Source of the DNA: Methylibium sp965279545
GTDB taxonomy: Bacteria > Pseudomonadota > Gammaproteobacteria > Burkholderiales > Burkholderiaceae_C
DNA length: 64,000 nucleotides
Reading direction: 5' to 3'
NCBI RefSeq assembly: GCF_965279545.1
Contig: NZ_OZ257250.1
Span: 3,658,001-3,722,000 of the forward strand
Positions 50,322 to 61,275 of this stretch are shown here, in pieces. The notes under the pieces are model-generated. The model was given only the letters and a program-made list of their open reading frames with translations, was not told where the DNA came from and ran no database searches. How positions within the stretch are numbered: the stretch's first letter is position 1; each line of letters begins with the position of its first letter. The translations under genes were made by a program, and so were the position numbers.

Positions 50322-51236
50322 TCAGCGCGGCTCGGCTGACCAATAGGCCGAGTCGCCGTAGGTGTGTTTCAGGAAATCGATCCACAGCCGCACGCGCAGC
50401 GGCAGATGCTTGCGCTGCGGGAACACTGCATAGATGCCGTTGGGCGGCGCCGCGAAGCTGTCCAGCAGCGTGACCAGCGCGCCGCCGGCCACCTCCTGCT
50501 CGACCTCCCAGGTGCTGCGCCAGGCGATGCCATGGCCGGCGAGGCACCAGTCGTGCAGCACCTGGCCGTCGGAGCAGTCGTAACGGCCGTTCGGCCGCAG
50601 GTGCGTCAGCTCGCCATCGATGCTGAAGGCCCAGCCGCGTGCCTGGCTGGCGTTCGAACTCAGCGTCAGGCACTGGTGGCGCGCCAGTTCGCCCGGATGC
50701 TGCGGCGTGCCCGCACGCTGCAGGTAGGCGGGCGCGGCCACGCACAGCCGCCGGTTGTCGGCCAAGCGCAGGCTGACCAGGCTCGAATCCGGCAGGTCGC
50801 CGACGCGCACCGCGCAGTCGTAGCCCTCGTTGACGATGTCGACCACGCGGTCGCTGAGGTTCAGCGACACCGACACATCGCGGTGCGCCTCGGCGAAACG
50901 CGGCACCAGCGGTGCCACATGGCGGCGACCGAAGCCGGCCGGGGCCGTCAGGCGCAAGTGACCGCTGGCCTTGACGCCGCCGGCACTGACGCTGGCCTCG
51001 GCATTGGCCAGGTCGGTCAGCAGGCGCTGGGCATCCTCGAGGAAGGCGCTGCCCTCGTGGGTCAGCGTGATGCGCCGGGTGGTGCGCACCAGCAGCTTGA
51101 CGCCCAGGCGCTCTTCCAGTGCATCGATGCGGCGGCCGATCACCGCTGGTGCCACCCCCTCGGCGCCGGCCGCGGCGGTCAGGCTGCCCTTGGCGGCGAC
51201 GGCGGCAAAGGATTCGATCTGCTTGAGGCGATCCAT
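50322..51236 (-). CDS. LysR-family transcriptional regulator
   Basis: A 304-residue LTTR. HTH at residues 17-36 (GSLTAAAGAEGVAPAVIGRRIDAL), effector domain from about 90 (GHLRLTAPAGFGRRHVAPLVPRF). The HTH variant with PAVIGRRIDALEERLG is typical of the CrgA/PA4203-like group. It is divergent from a haloacid dehalogenase gene and a malate synthase gene, so it may control them; the 109-base gap between the starts is AT-rich and contains TTGTATAAGTAAAAGAT, a possible LTTR site. Effector unknown. Confidence 0.88.
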   Translation of the reverse strand: MDRLKQIESFAAVAAKGSLTAAAGAEGVAPAVIGRRIDALEERLGVKLLVRTTRRITLTHEGSAFLEDAQRLLTDLANAEASVSAGGVKASGHLRLTAPAGFGRRHVAPLVPRFAEAHRDVSVSLNLSDRVVDIVNEGYDCAVRVGDLPDSSLVSLRLADNRRLCVAAPAYLQRAGTPQHPGELARHQCLTLSSNASQARGWAFSIDGELTHLRPNGRYDCSDGQVLHDWCLAGHGIAWRSTWEVEQEVAGGALVTLLDSFAAPPNGIYAVFPQRKHLPLRVRLWIDFLKHTYGDSAYWSAEPR

Positions 51237-51345
51237 GGGGTTCTGATCATCCGTTTCGCGTTCAGATTATGGTTGTATAAGTAAAAGATCAAGCCCGAAT
51301 CAGCCGATAAATAGGCCCGCAGGTTCGTAATAAAGTGCCGGCACG

Positions 51346-52056
51346 ATGAAGCCGCCCAAGCCGCCCGCGCCCGTCCTCGCCGTGCTGTTCGACGCCTACG
51401 GCACGCTGTTCGACGTCTACAGCGTCGGCACGCTGGCCGAGCAGCTGTTCCCCGGCCGTGGCGAGGCGCTCGCCGTGCTGTGGCGCGACAAGCAGATCGA
51501 CTACACCCGACTGGTCTCGATGAGCCAGCGCTACCGGCCCTTCTGGGAGCTCACGCGCGCCGGGCTGCGCTACGCCTGCGCCCGGCTGCAGCTCGACCTG
51601 ACGCCCGAGCGCGAGACCCAGTTGCTGAACCAGTACCGCCACCTCGGCGCCTTTCCCGAGAACAAGGCGGTGCTGACGGCGCTCAAGGCGCGCGGCGTGA
51701 CCACCGGCATCCTGAGCAACGGCGACCCCGAAATGCTGGGCATCGCTGTGCGCAGCGCCGGCTACGTGGACGACAAGGGCCAGGGCCTGCTCGACCATGT
51801 GCTCAGCGTCGAAAGCGTGCAGCGCTTCAAGACGGACCCCGCCGCCTACGCGCTCGGACCGCAGGCCCTCGGCCTGCCGGCGAAGCAGATCCTGTTCGTT
51901 TCCAGCAACGGCTGGGACGCGATCGGCGCCACTTGGTACGGTTACTGCACGCTGTGGGTCAACCGTTTCAAACTGCCGCTCGAGGCGCTCGACACCGAAC
52001 CCACGCGCACCGGCAGCAGCCTGCGCGACGTGCTCGATTTCTTTCCCAAAACCTGA
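51346..52056 (+). CDS. Haloacid dehalogenase type II
   Basis: A 236-residue HAD-superfamily protein similar to L-2-haloacid dehalogenases. The nucleophile Asp is in LFDAYGTLFDVYSV, and motif II Ser/Asn is in GILSNGDPEMLG. Lys and Asp of motifs III and IV lie in VQRFKTDPAAYALG and FVSSNGWDAIGA. The active-site Arg and Asn of true dehalogenases are compatible with RLVSMSQRYRPFWELT. The start ATG is only about 13 bases after TAATAA, so the mRNA leader may be very short. The gene precedes malate synthase by 25 bases; the product of dehalogenation (glycolate from haloacetate) would lead to glyoxylate metabolism. Confidence 0.88.
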   Translation: MKPPKPPAPVLAVLFDAYGTLFDVYSVGTLAEQLFPGRGEALAVLWRDKQIDYTRLVSMSQRYRPFWELTRAGLRYACARLQLDLTPERETQLLNQYRHLGAFPENKAVLTALKARGVTTGILSNGDPEMLGIAVRSAGYVDDKGQGLLDHVLSVESVQRFKTDPAAYALGPQALGLPAKQILFVSSNGWDAIGATWYGYCTLWVNRFKLPLEALDTEPTRTGSSLRDVLDFFPKT

Positions 52057-52081
52057 ACCTCCCTGTCCTTAGGAGCCGACC

Positions 52082-53668
<1,587 letters not shown>

Positions 53669-53675
53669 TCCCCCG

Positions 53676-53710
53676 GGCGCGTGCCCGCCCGTGAGGACGG
53701 TGCACGCGCC
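53676..53710 (+). terminator. Possible terminator hairpin after malate synthase
   Basis: Perfect nine-base arms GGCGCGTGC (53676-53684) and GCACGCGCC (53702-53710) with a 17-base loop, eight bases after the stop. No T-run follows, so Rho-independent termination is uncertain. Confidence 0.4.
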
Positions 53711-53785
53711 GTGGTGCGGCCGCAGACGATGCGCCCGCCGGTGCGCACGGTTCCTGCATGAGTCCCGGTTCGCGCCGAACCGACC

Positions 53786-55114
53786 ATGCCCGACGACCCC
53801 TGCACCCGGATCCTGATCGTCGGCGCCGGCTTTGCAGGCACCCAACTCGTGCGTTCGCTGCACCGCCGGCTGCCGGCCGGCGTGGCGCTGATGCTGCTGT
53901 CGGACGAGAGCTACACCACCTTCAACCCGATGCTGCCCGAGGCGGTGGGCGCCTCGGTCTTTCCCGAGCAGGTTGTCGTGCCGGTGCGCGAGATGACGCG
54001 CCAGGGTGGTGCCTGTCGCTTCATCATGGGCTCGGTGACCGATGTCGATCTCGCCGCGGGTCGCCTGAGCTGCCGCACCCTGGCGGGGGACCGGGAGCTG
54101 GACTACGACCATCTGGTGCTCGCAGTCGGCAACCGCGCCCGGCTCGACCTGATGCCCGGCATGGCCGAGCACGCGCTGCCGCTGAAGACCGTCGGCGACG
54201 CGATGCACATCCGCAACACCGTGCTGCGCCGCCTGGCCTGCATCGAACTCGAGGCAGATGCCGTGCTGCGCCGCGCGCTCGGGCACTTCATCGTCGTGGG
54301 CGGCGGCTTTTCCGGCGTCGAAGTGGCGGGCGAACTGGTCGACTGCCTGGCGAGCATCCGCCGCTACTACCCGCGCGTCGCGGCCGACGAGCTGCGCGTC
54401 ACGGTGTTGCAGGGTCTGGACCGGCTGCTGCCCGAGCTGTCGCCGCGCCTCGGCGTCGCCGCGCTGGCCTCGCTGCGCGAGCGCGGCGTGGACGTGCGGC
54501 TGGACGTCCGTGCAACGCGCATCGCGGCCAGTGGTGTGCAGCTGGCCGACGGTGAGTTCATCGCGGGCCGCACGGTCATCGGCACGATCGGCAGCGCCGC
54601 CAATCCGCTGCTGGCGCGGCTGGGCCTGCCGACCAGCGGCGGCCGCGTCGTCGTCGCCCCCGACCTGTCGGTGCCGGGCTACCCGGGCCTGTGGGCCCTG
54701 GGCGACTGCGCCTGCGTGCCGAACGCCCTGGACGGCAGCACGGCGCCACCGACGGCCCAGTTCGCGGTGCGCGAGGCGAAGCACCTCGCGCACAACCTCG
54801 AAGCGGTGGTCACGGGTGCGCCGACCACGCCCTTTCGCTACCGCTCGCGCGGCATGATGGCCTCGATCGGCCACCTGAAGGGCGTCGCCGAGGTCGCCGG
54901 CGTGCCGCTCACCGGCTGGCCGGCCTGGCTGGTGTGGCGCGCCTACTACCTGTCGCAGATGCCGTCGTCCGGGCGGCGCTTGCGCATCTTCTTCGAGTGG
55001 TTCTGGGGCATGTTCTACCCACCCGACATCACCCACCTGCGCTTCACCCGCAGCGCCGAGCTGTGCGGCGACGAGGCCCGCCGCCAGCGCGAAACGGCCG
55101 CCACCACCGTCTGA
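53786..55114 (+). CDS. Type II NADH dehydrogenase (NAD(P)/FAD oxidoreductase)
   Basis: A 442-residue flavoprotein of the NDH-2 family. FAD-binding Rossmann motif ILIVGAGFAGTQLVRSLHRRL at the N-terminus, NAD-binding motif FIVVGGGFSGVEVAGEL (near residue 168), and second FAD motif LWALGDCACVPN. The QFAVREAKHLAHNL segment belongs to the quinone-proximal region. The C-terminal amphipathic stretch WPAWLVWRAYYLSQMP and FFEWFWGMFYPPD likely attaches the enzyme to the membrane. Passes electrons from NADH to quinone without proton pumping; sulfide:quinone-type homologues are less likely as the catalytic cysteines are absent. Confidence 0.85.
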   Translation: MPDDPCTRILIVGAGFAGTQLVRSLHRRLPAGVALMLLSDESYTTFNPMLPEAVGASVFPEQVVVPVREMTRQGGACRFIMGSVTDVDLAAGRLSCRTLAGDRELDYDHLVLAVGNRARLDLMPGMAEHALPLKTVGDAMHIRNTVLRRLACIELEADAVLRRALGHFIVVGGGFSGVEVAGELVDCLASIRRYYPRVAADELRVTVLQGLDRLLPELSPRLGVAALASLRERGVDVRLDVRATRIAASGVQLADGEFIAGRTVIGTIGSAANPLLARLGLPTSGGRVVVAPDLSVPGYPGLWALGDCACVPNALDGSTAPPTAQFAVREAKHLAHNLEAVVTGAPTTPFRYRSRGMMASIGHLKGVAEVAGVPLTGWPAWLVWRAYYLSQMPSSGRRLRIFFEWFWGMFYPPDITHLRFTRSAELCGDEARRQRETAATTV

Positions 55115-55244
55115 CGGACCTCGGCCGCCCTGCGCGGCACGCCGCCGCATGCCGGTGCGGGCACGGGGGCTTTGGCGGCGCACTAGAGTGGCGGCAACGC
55201 GCCGACGGCGCGCCCCGCAGTGAGCGCGGCCCCGGCCGCTCGGA

Positions 55245-57302
55245 GTGCACTCCTTGTATCCCTTCGTTTCTCCGTTGCGCCCCGTTCATGCCTGCGGCCT
55301 GCACCGCGCGCTGTTCGGTCCCGAGGCGAGCTCGGGCCAGGCCGAGCCCGGCGGGCCTGCCTCGGGCCTCGACCTGCGCCACTTCGATCCCGCGGTGCGA
55401 CCGCAGGACGACCTGTTCCGTCATGTCAACGGACGCTGGCTCGAGCGCACGCAGATCCCGTCCGACCGCGCCTCCACCGGCGCCTTCGTGCAGATCCACG
55501 ACCGCATCCAGGACCAGTTGTTGCGCCTGATCGAAGCTGCCGCGTCCGGCGGCGACCCCGAAGCCCGCCAGATCGCCGATCTGTACGCCAGCTTCATGGA
55601 CGAGGCCACGATCGAGGCGCGCGGTCTCGCGCCGCTGCGCGCCGCGCTGGACGCGGTCGATGGGCTCGTCGAGCGTGCCCAGTTGAGCGCTTGGCTTGCC
55701 GACGCCCACCGCAGCGGCGTAGGCGCGCCGCTGACGCTCTCGATCGGCCAGGACGACCGCGACTCGACGCGCTATGTGCCCTTCGTCTCTCAAGGCGGGC
55801 TGGGCCTGCCCGACCGCGACTACTACCTGAAGGCGGACGACGCGCGTTTCGCCGAGGTGCGCATGCGGTACGTCGCGCACATGGCCGCAATGCTCGCGCT
55901 GGCCGGCGACGCCGAGGCCGACGCGGCGGCACATGCCGTGCTCGCGCTCGAGACCGAACTCGCGCGGGCCCAGTGGACACGCGTCGACAACCGCGATCCG
56001 GTGAAAACCTACAACCGCTGCGATGTCGCTGCGCTGCGCGCGCTCGCGCCGGCGATCGACTGGGACGTGTTCGCGGCCCGCACCGGCCTGGCTGGCAAGG
56101 CCGAGTGGTTGGTGGTCGGCCAACCGAGCTACCTGGGCGGCCTGTCGGCGCTGCTGGCGAGTGCCCCGCTGGCGGCGTGGAAGGCCTATGCGAAGCTGCG
56201 CGTGCTCAACGCCTACGCACCTTTCCTCGGCCGCGCCTTTGCCGACGCGCACTTCGCCTTTGCCGGCACGGTGCTGCGCGGCACGCCCGAGAACCTGGCG
56301 CGCTGGAAGCGCGGTGTGGCACTGGTCGAAGGCTGCCTCGGCGAAGGCCTGGGCAGGCTCTATGTCGCGCAGCACTTCCCGCCCGACCACAAGGCGCGCA
56401 TGGAGGCCCTGGTCGCGCAGCTGATCGAGGCCTACCGGCACAGCATCGACTCCCTCGAGTGGATGGGCCCGGCGACGCGTGCGCAGGCCCAGGCCAAGCT
56501 CGCCCGGCTCACGACGAAGATCGGCTACCCCGCGCGCTGGCGCGACCACGGCGCGCTCGAGATCCGGCGCGACGACCTGGTCGGCAATGTGCGGCGCGCG
56601 CGCGAGTTCGAGCGGGCGCGCCAGCTCGCCAAGCTCGGCCGGCCGATCGATCGCGACGAGTGGGGTATGACGCCGCAGACCGTCAACGCCTACTACCACC
56701 CGTCGATGAACGAGATCGTGTTCCCGGCGTCCATCCTGCAGCCGCCCTTCTTCGACGCGGCGGCCGACGACGCGGTGAACTACGGCGCCATCGGCGCGGT
56801 CATCGGCCACGAGATCAGCCACGGCTTCGACGACGTGGGCAGCCAGTACGACAGCGAGGGCAACCTGCGCGACTGGTGGACCGCCGAAGACCGGGCCCGC
56901 TTCGCCGCGAAGACCGGTGTGCTGGTCGCGCAGTACGGCGCTTACGAGCCGCTGCCCGGCTATCCCGTGGACGGTGCGCTGTCGCTGGGCGAGAACATCG
57001 CCGACAACTCCGGGCTGGCGATCGCTTTCAAGGCCTACCAGCGCTCACTCGGCGGCGAGGCGGCGCCGGTCATCGACGGCCTGACGGGTGAGCAGCGCTT
57101 TTTCTACGGTTTCGCGCAGGTTTGGCGCGGCAAGCAGCGTGAAGCCGCACTGATCGAGCAGATCAAGGCCGGCCCGCACGCGCCCAGCGAGTTCCGCGCC
57201 AACGGGACGGCGCGCAACCACCCCGGCTTCTACGTCAGCTTCGGCGTGCAGCCGGGCGATGCGATGTACCTTGCGCCCGAGGCGCGCGTGTCGATCTGGT
57301 GA
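55245..57302 (+). CDS. M13-family zinc metallopeptidase (neprilysin/PepO type)
   Basis: A 685-residue peptidase. The N-terminal M13 domain begins PQDDLFRHVNGRWLERTQIPSDR. The zinc site HEISH in VIGHEISHGFDDVGSQYDSEG is near residue 520, ENIADNSG supplies the third ligand Glu, and NAYYHPSMNEIVFPASILQPPFF and the C-terminal FRANGTARNHPGFYVSFG are conserved. GTG at 55245 is the start used; no convincing signal peptide is seen, so it may be cytoplasmic or use an atypical export signal. A strong hairpin follows. Confidence 0.92.
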   Translation: MHSLYPFVSPLRPVHACGLHRALFGPEASSGQAEPGGPASGLDLRHFDPAVRPQDDLFRHVNGRWLERTQIPSDRASTGAFVQIHDRIQDQLLRLIEAAASGGDPEARQIADLYASFMDEATIEARGLAPLRAALDAVDGLVERAQLSAWLADAHRSGVGAPLTLSIGQDDRDSTRYVPFVSQGGLGLPDRDYYLKADDARFAEVRMRYVAHMAAMLALAGDAEADAAAHAVLALETELARAQWTRVDNRDPVKTYNRCDVAALRALAPAIDWDVFAARTGLAGKAEWLVVGQPSYLGGLSALLASAPLAAWKAYAKLRVLNAYAPFLGRAFADAHFAFAGTVLRGTPENLARWKRGVALVEGCLGEGLGRLYVAQHFPPDHKARMEALVAQLIEAYRHSIDSLEWMGPATRAQAQAKLARLTTKIGYPARWRDHGALEIRRDDLVGNVRRAREFERARQLAKLGRPIDRDEWGMTPQTVNAYYHPSMNEIVFPASILQPPFFDAAADDAVNYGAIGAVIGHEISHGFDDVGSQYDSEGNLRDWWTAEDRARFAAKTGVLVAQYGAYEPLPGYPVDGALSLGENIADNSGLAIAFKAYQRSLGGEAAPVIDGLTGEQRFFYGFAQVWRGKQREAALIEQIKAGPHAPSEFRANGTARNHPGFYVSFGVQPGDAMYLAPEARVSIW

Positions 57303-57303
57303 G

Positions 57304-57343
57304 GCAGGGCCACCCGGTCGCGCCGCGGGCGGGTGGCCCGCTG
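57304..57343 (+). terminator. Strong hairpin after the M13 peptidase gene
   Basis: GGGCCACCCG (57307-57316) pairs with CGGGTGGCCC (57330-57339), extended outward by GCA/TGC with a one-base bulge. It lies five bases after the stop. No T-run. Confidence 0.55.
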
Positions 57344-57423
57344 CCTGGTGGCGTCTCGGCGCGGCGAGCCAGCCGTCCCGACCTTCCTAGAATGCAGGCC
57401 GCACCTGCGTCCGCCAGCTCCGC

Positions 57424-58686
57424 ATGACCACCGACCCGCTCAACCGCCGCCTCACCGATCTGCCCGCCGCCTGCGAGGTGCTCGTGGTCGGTGCCGGCCC
57501 GGCCGGCAGCGCGGCGGCCCGCACATTGGCACGGGCCGGGGTCGACGTGGTGCTGGTCGACCAGCACGCCTTCCCGCGCGACAAGGTCTGCGGCGATGGC
57601 CTCATCCCCGACGCGCACCGTGCGATGGCCCGGCTGGGTGTGCTGGACGAAGTGATGTCGCTCGCGCAGGCGGCCAGGCACCTGCGCTGCATCGCGCCGC
57701 GCAGCGGCCACATCGACGTACCGGGCACGCTGGCCGTGCTGCCGCGCAAGCAGCTCGACCTGGTGCTGTGCCGCGCCGCCGCCGAGGCGGGCGCGCGCAT
57801 GCACGCACCGGTGCGCTTCACCGCGCCGCTCGAAGAAGACGGCCGGGTGGTCGGCGCGTGCCTGCAGGCGCATGACGAAGGTCGCGAAACGCGCGAGATT
57901 CGTGCCCGCTGGGTGCTGCTGGCCAGCGGCGCGGTGCCGCAGGCCAGCATCGCTGCCGGCGTGTGCGAGCGCCGCACGCCCAGCGCGGTGGCACTGCGCG
58001 GCTACGTGAAGAACGAGGCGATGGTCGGCCGCATCACCGAGCTCGAAGTGCTGTGGCACAAACGGCTCAAGCCCGGCTACGGCTGGATCTTCCCGTGCCC
58101 CGGCGGCGTGTTCAACATCGGCGTGGGCGTGGCGCAAAGCCACCGCAGCGACGCCGGCGGTCGCAACACCATGCAGGACGTGAACCTGCGCGAGGTGTTC
58201 GCCGCCTTCACCGAGGTGCATGCGCCGGCCCGCGCGCTGATGGCAGGCGGCACGCTGCTCGGCGAGCTCAAGGGGGCCCCGCTGCGCTGTTCGCTCGAGG
58301 GCGCGGCTTATTCGCGCCCCGGCCTGCTGGTGGCCGGCGAAGCCGCCGGGAGCACCTACGCGCTCACCGGTGAAGGCATCGGCAAGGCGCTCGAAACCGG
58401 CATCCTGGCCGCCGAGGCGGTGCTCGACGGCCAGCGCCTGACGCTCGGCGACGCCGCGGTGCGGGCCCGCTATGAAGCCGACCTCGCCGCACTGAAGCCG
58501 CGCTTCGAGATCTACGAAAAGGCCAACAGCGTCAACGAGCGGCCCTGGCTCGTCGACCTGCTGGTATGGAGCGCCAAGCGCAGCCCGCGCCGCCTGCAGC
58601 GCATGAGCGGTGTGCTCGAGGAGACCCACACGCCGGGCAACCTGGTGACGGCGCGCAGCTTCCTGAAGATGGTGTTCGAGCGCTGA
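57424..58686 (+). CDS. Geranylgeranyl-reductase-family FAD oxidoreductase
   Basis: A 420-residue flavoprotein. FAD motif VLVVGAGPAGSAAARTLARAG (residues 20-40), then DQHAFPRDKVCGDGLIPDA, the KxCGDG signature of the geranylgeranyl reductase/halogenase-like family. GWIFPCPGGVFNIGVGV follows, and GLLVAGEAAGSTYALTGEGIGKALETG is the second FAD-contact segment. Substrates in this family range from isoprenoid chains to lipid precursors; neighbours do not identify it. No signal peptide. Confidence 0.87.
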   Translation: MTTDPLNRRLTDLPAACEVLVVGAGPAGSAAARTLARAGVDVVLVDQHAFPRDKVCGDGLIPDAHRAMARLGVLDEVMSLAQAARHLRCIAPRSGHIDVPGTLAVLPRKQLDLVLCRAAAEAGARMHAPVRFTAPLEEDGRVVGACLQAHDEGRETREIRARWVLLASGAVPQASIAAGVCERRTPSAVALRGYVKNEAMVGRITELEVLWHKRLKPGYGWIFPCPGGVFNIGVGVAQSHRSDAGGRNTMQDVNLREVFAAFTEVHAPARALMAGGTLLGELKGAPLRCSLEGAAYSRPGLLVAGEAAGSTYALTGEGIGKALETGILAAEAVLDGQRLTLGDAAVRARYEADLAALKPRFEIYEKANSVNERPWLVDLLVWSAKRSPRRLQRMSGVLEETHTPGNLVTARSFLKMVFER

Positions 58687-58730
58687 GGTCATGGAGCCCC
58701 CGGCCGCGGCGTACTGCGGCTACTCCCCGC

Positions 58731-58800
58731 GAGGGTCTCAGCCGGCTTGGGGCGCCCGGCGCCCGGCCGAGGTCACCCCCGGGCTCGGGGGCGGAAGTCC
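58731..58800 (-). repeat. Dispersed repeat C, inverted copy
   Basis: On the minus strand GCCGGGCGCCCCAAGCCGGCTGAG followed by ACCCTCGCGGGG, related to 14934-15010 and 28524-28679. It lies in the 209-base gap before the double-AAA gene, which otherwise shows no gene. Confidence 0.6.
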
Positions 58801-58895
58801 TTTGCATTTGCCGCGGTGTCGGCGCCGGGGCTTGCTCGTGCGGGCGCGCTGGGCCAAGATGGCCCGCACCGGTTTCCTGGTTGTGGAGAGGGGCC

Positions 58896-61232
58896 ATGGC
58901 AAGAAGCGCTGCTGATGCCCGTTATGTGCTGTCGCCCGGCTTGGCGGACGCGCCCGTGCTCGACCGGCTGTGCTCGCAGTTCGTGCTCACGCTGGCGTTG
59001 CGGCATCTGGGACGGTTCAACCTGCGGCGTGACTGGAGCGCCCTGCTGTCGCTGACGGGCCGCCATCTGGTGTGGCCGCCGAGCGTGCTCAAGCGCTTGC
59101 GTGACTACCTCGGCCAGCGCGTCAAGCTGCACGACGCGTGGCAAGGCCACGCCGCCTTGAGCGATGCCGCCTTCGTCGCGCGGCATGGCGCCTGGCGCGG
59201 GCCCTACGAGGAGGGCACGCTGTTCTTCTACATCGACGAGTACGTGAAGGACGCGCCCAAGGACCTGCTGGCCGTGCTCGGTGCCACCGCCGAGTGGCTG
59301 CAGCGCAGCGTCAAGAAGGAGTCGACGCTGGTGCAGAAGAACATCGATGCGCTGGCCGGCCTGCTGCAGCTCAACCCGGCCGAGCGTGCGCTGCTGCTGT
59401 ACGGGACGCTCGCGCGTTACCAGCGCGACCTGCGCGGCCTGCTGGTGGAGTTCAAGGTGTCGAGCGCTCAGGAGGCCTATGCGGCGATCGCCGAGGTGGC
59501 GGGGGTCGACGAGCGCGAACTCGCCGAGGCGCTGCGCACCGGCTCGCGGCTTGAGCGCATCGGCATGGTCGAGAACCTGATCTCCGAGCACAACATCACC
59601 GACCTGGCCGACCTGATGAAGGTCAGCGAGCAGTTGCCACCGGTGCTGATGCGCGAGTACCAGGGCCCCAGCGACCTGATGGCGGTGTTCACCAAGCCGG
59701 CCACGCCGACCGAGCTGAGCCTGGGCGACTTCGAATTCGTCGCGGCCGACGCGCAGATGCTGGTGGCGTTGCTGAAGAACGCCGTCGCACGCAAGGAGCC
59801 GGGCGTCAACGTGCTGCTCTACGGCCCGCCCGGCACCGGCAAGACCGAGCTGGCGAAGGTGGCGGCGCAGGCCGCCGCGCTGGAGCTGTACGAGGTGGAG
59901 TCGGCCGACCGCGACGGCAACTCGCTGTCGGGCCGCGACCGCTACCGCTCGCTGCAGATGAGCCAGGTGTTCCTCAAAGGCAGCCCGAGCGTGGCGCTGC
60001 TGTTCGACGAGGTCGAGGACGTGTTCCCGCCGCTGTCGAACGACGCCGCGCAGCTGATGGCGCGGCTGGAGCAGAGCGACAGCGGCACCTCGAGCTCGGT
60101 GGGCGGCAAGGCCTGGGTCAACCAGATCCTCGAGACCAACCCGGTGCCGGTGGTGTGGGTCACCAACCGCATCGAGCAGATCGACCCGGCGTTCCGCCGC
60201 CGCTTCCAGTACCACCTGGAGCTGAACTCGCCGCCGCCGGGCGCGCGCGAGGCGATCGTGCAGCGTGCGCTCGAAGGCGTGCAGGCGGCGCCGGAGTTCG
60301 TCGCCAAGCTGGCCGGGCGGGCCGGGCTGACGCCGGCGCAGATCCGCACCGCGGTGCGCTTCGCGCGGTTGGCGGGCGGCGACGCTGCAGGTGCTGCGGC
60401 AGATGGCGTGGCCGGCGAAGCGGTGCCGGCGCAGGCGCTGATCGAGCGCCAGCTCGGCAACGCCGACAAGGCGCTGGGCCTGCGCCTGCGCGACACCGCG
60501 GCGCGGCCGGCGGTCACGCAGTACGACCTGGGCCTGCTGAATGTCGACACCCGTTTCGAGCTGCCGCGCATCGTCGAGGCGCTCAAGCGCCGCAGCTGCG
60601 GCACGCTGTGCCTGTACGGCCCGCCGGGGACCGGCAAGACGGCGTTGGCCGAGCACATTGCCGCCGAGCTGCAGCGGCCGTTGGCCGCGCGGCGCGCCTC
60701 CGACCTGGTGAGCAAGTACGTCGGCGAGACCGAGCAGAACCTCGCGCGCATGTTCGAAGAAGCGCAGCGCGAGGGCGCGGTGCTGCTGCTCGACGAGGCC
60801 GACAGCTACCTGCGCAGCCGCCAGCGCGCCGAACGCAACTACGAAGTCACCGAGGTCAACGAGATGCTGCAGGGCATGGAGCGCTTCGGCGGCGTGTTCG
60901 TCTGCACCACCAACTTGTTCGACGAGCTCGACGAGGCGGCGCTGCGACGCTTTTCCTTCAAGATCCGCTTCAAGCCGCTGGAAGCGCCGCAACGCGAGCG
61001 CATGTTCATCGCCGAGGCGCTGGGCGGCGACGCCGCGGCGCTGACGGCCGAGCAGCGCGCCCGGCTGGCCGCGCTGGACGTGCTGACGCCGGGCGACTTC
61101 GCAGCGGTGCAGCGGCAGGTCGAGCTGCTGGGCGACGTGTTCGAGCCCGACGGCTTCCTGTCGCAGCTGGAGGCCGAGCACCGCGTGAAGCCGGGGGTGC
61201 GCGAGCGCCGCGGCATCGGCTTCGTGCGCTAG
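58896..61232 (+). CDS. Double AAA+ domain ATPase, unknown role
   Basis: A 778-residue protein. An N-terminal helical region (1 to about 280) is followed by two AAA+ modules. AAA-1: Walker A LYGPPGTGKTE near residue 309, Walker B ALLFDEVEDVF near 366, arginine-finger region DPAFRRRFQYHLEL. AAA-2: Walker A LYGPPGTGKTA near 574, Walker B VLLLDEADSYL near 628, sensor CTTNLFDELDEAALRRFSFK. SDLVSKYVGETEQNLARMF in AAA-2 is a pore-loop-like segment as in FtsH/Cdc48. GAGAGGGG precedes the ATG. Both sites look active. It may remodel protein complexes; it has no operon partner here. Confidence 0.88.
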   Translation: MARSAADARYVLSPGLADAPVLDRLCSQFVLTLALRHLGRFNLRRDWSALLSLTGRHLVWPPSVLKRLRDYLGQRVKLHDAWQGHAALSDAAFVARHGAWRGPYEEGTLFFYIDEYVKDAPKDLLAVLGATAEWLQRSVKKESTLVQKNIDALAGLLQLNPAERALLLYGTLARYQRDLRGLLVEFKVSSAQEAYAAIAEVAGVDERELAEALRTGSRLERIGMVENLISEHNITDLADLMKVSEQLPPVLMREYQGPSDLMAVFTKPATPTELSLGDFEFVAADAQMLVALLKNAVARKEPGVNVLLYGPPGTGKTELAKVAAQAAALELYEVESADRDGNSLSGRDRYRSLQMSQVFLKGSPSVALLFDEVEDVFPPLSNDAAQLMARLEQSDSGTSSSVGGKAWVNQILETNPVPVVWVTNRIEQIDPAFRRRFQYHLELNSPPPGAREAIVQRALEGVQAAPEFVAKLAGRAGLTPAQIRTAVRFARLAGGDAAGAAADGVAGEAVPAQALIERQLGNADKALGLRLRDTAARPAVTQYDLGLLNVDTRFELPRIVEALKRRSCGTLCLYGPPGTGKTALAEHIAAELQRPLAARRASDLVSKYVGETEQNLARMFEEAQREGAVLLLDEADSYLRSRQRAERNYEVTEVNEMLQGMERFGGVFVCTTNLFDELDEAALRRFSFKIRFKPLEAPQRERMFIAEALGGDAAALTAEQRARLAALDVLTPGDFAAVQRQVELLGDVFEPDGFLSQLEAEHRVKPGVRERRGIGFVR

Positions 61233-61275
61233 GTTCGTCAGTAGGGGCATCGGTCAGCCTTCCTACAATCGGGGC

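Noticed and set aside
61233..61275. SAH riboswitch upstream of the first methionine synthase part
   Set aside because: The 43-base gap is too short and has none of the conserved blocks.
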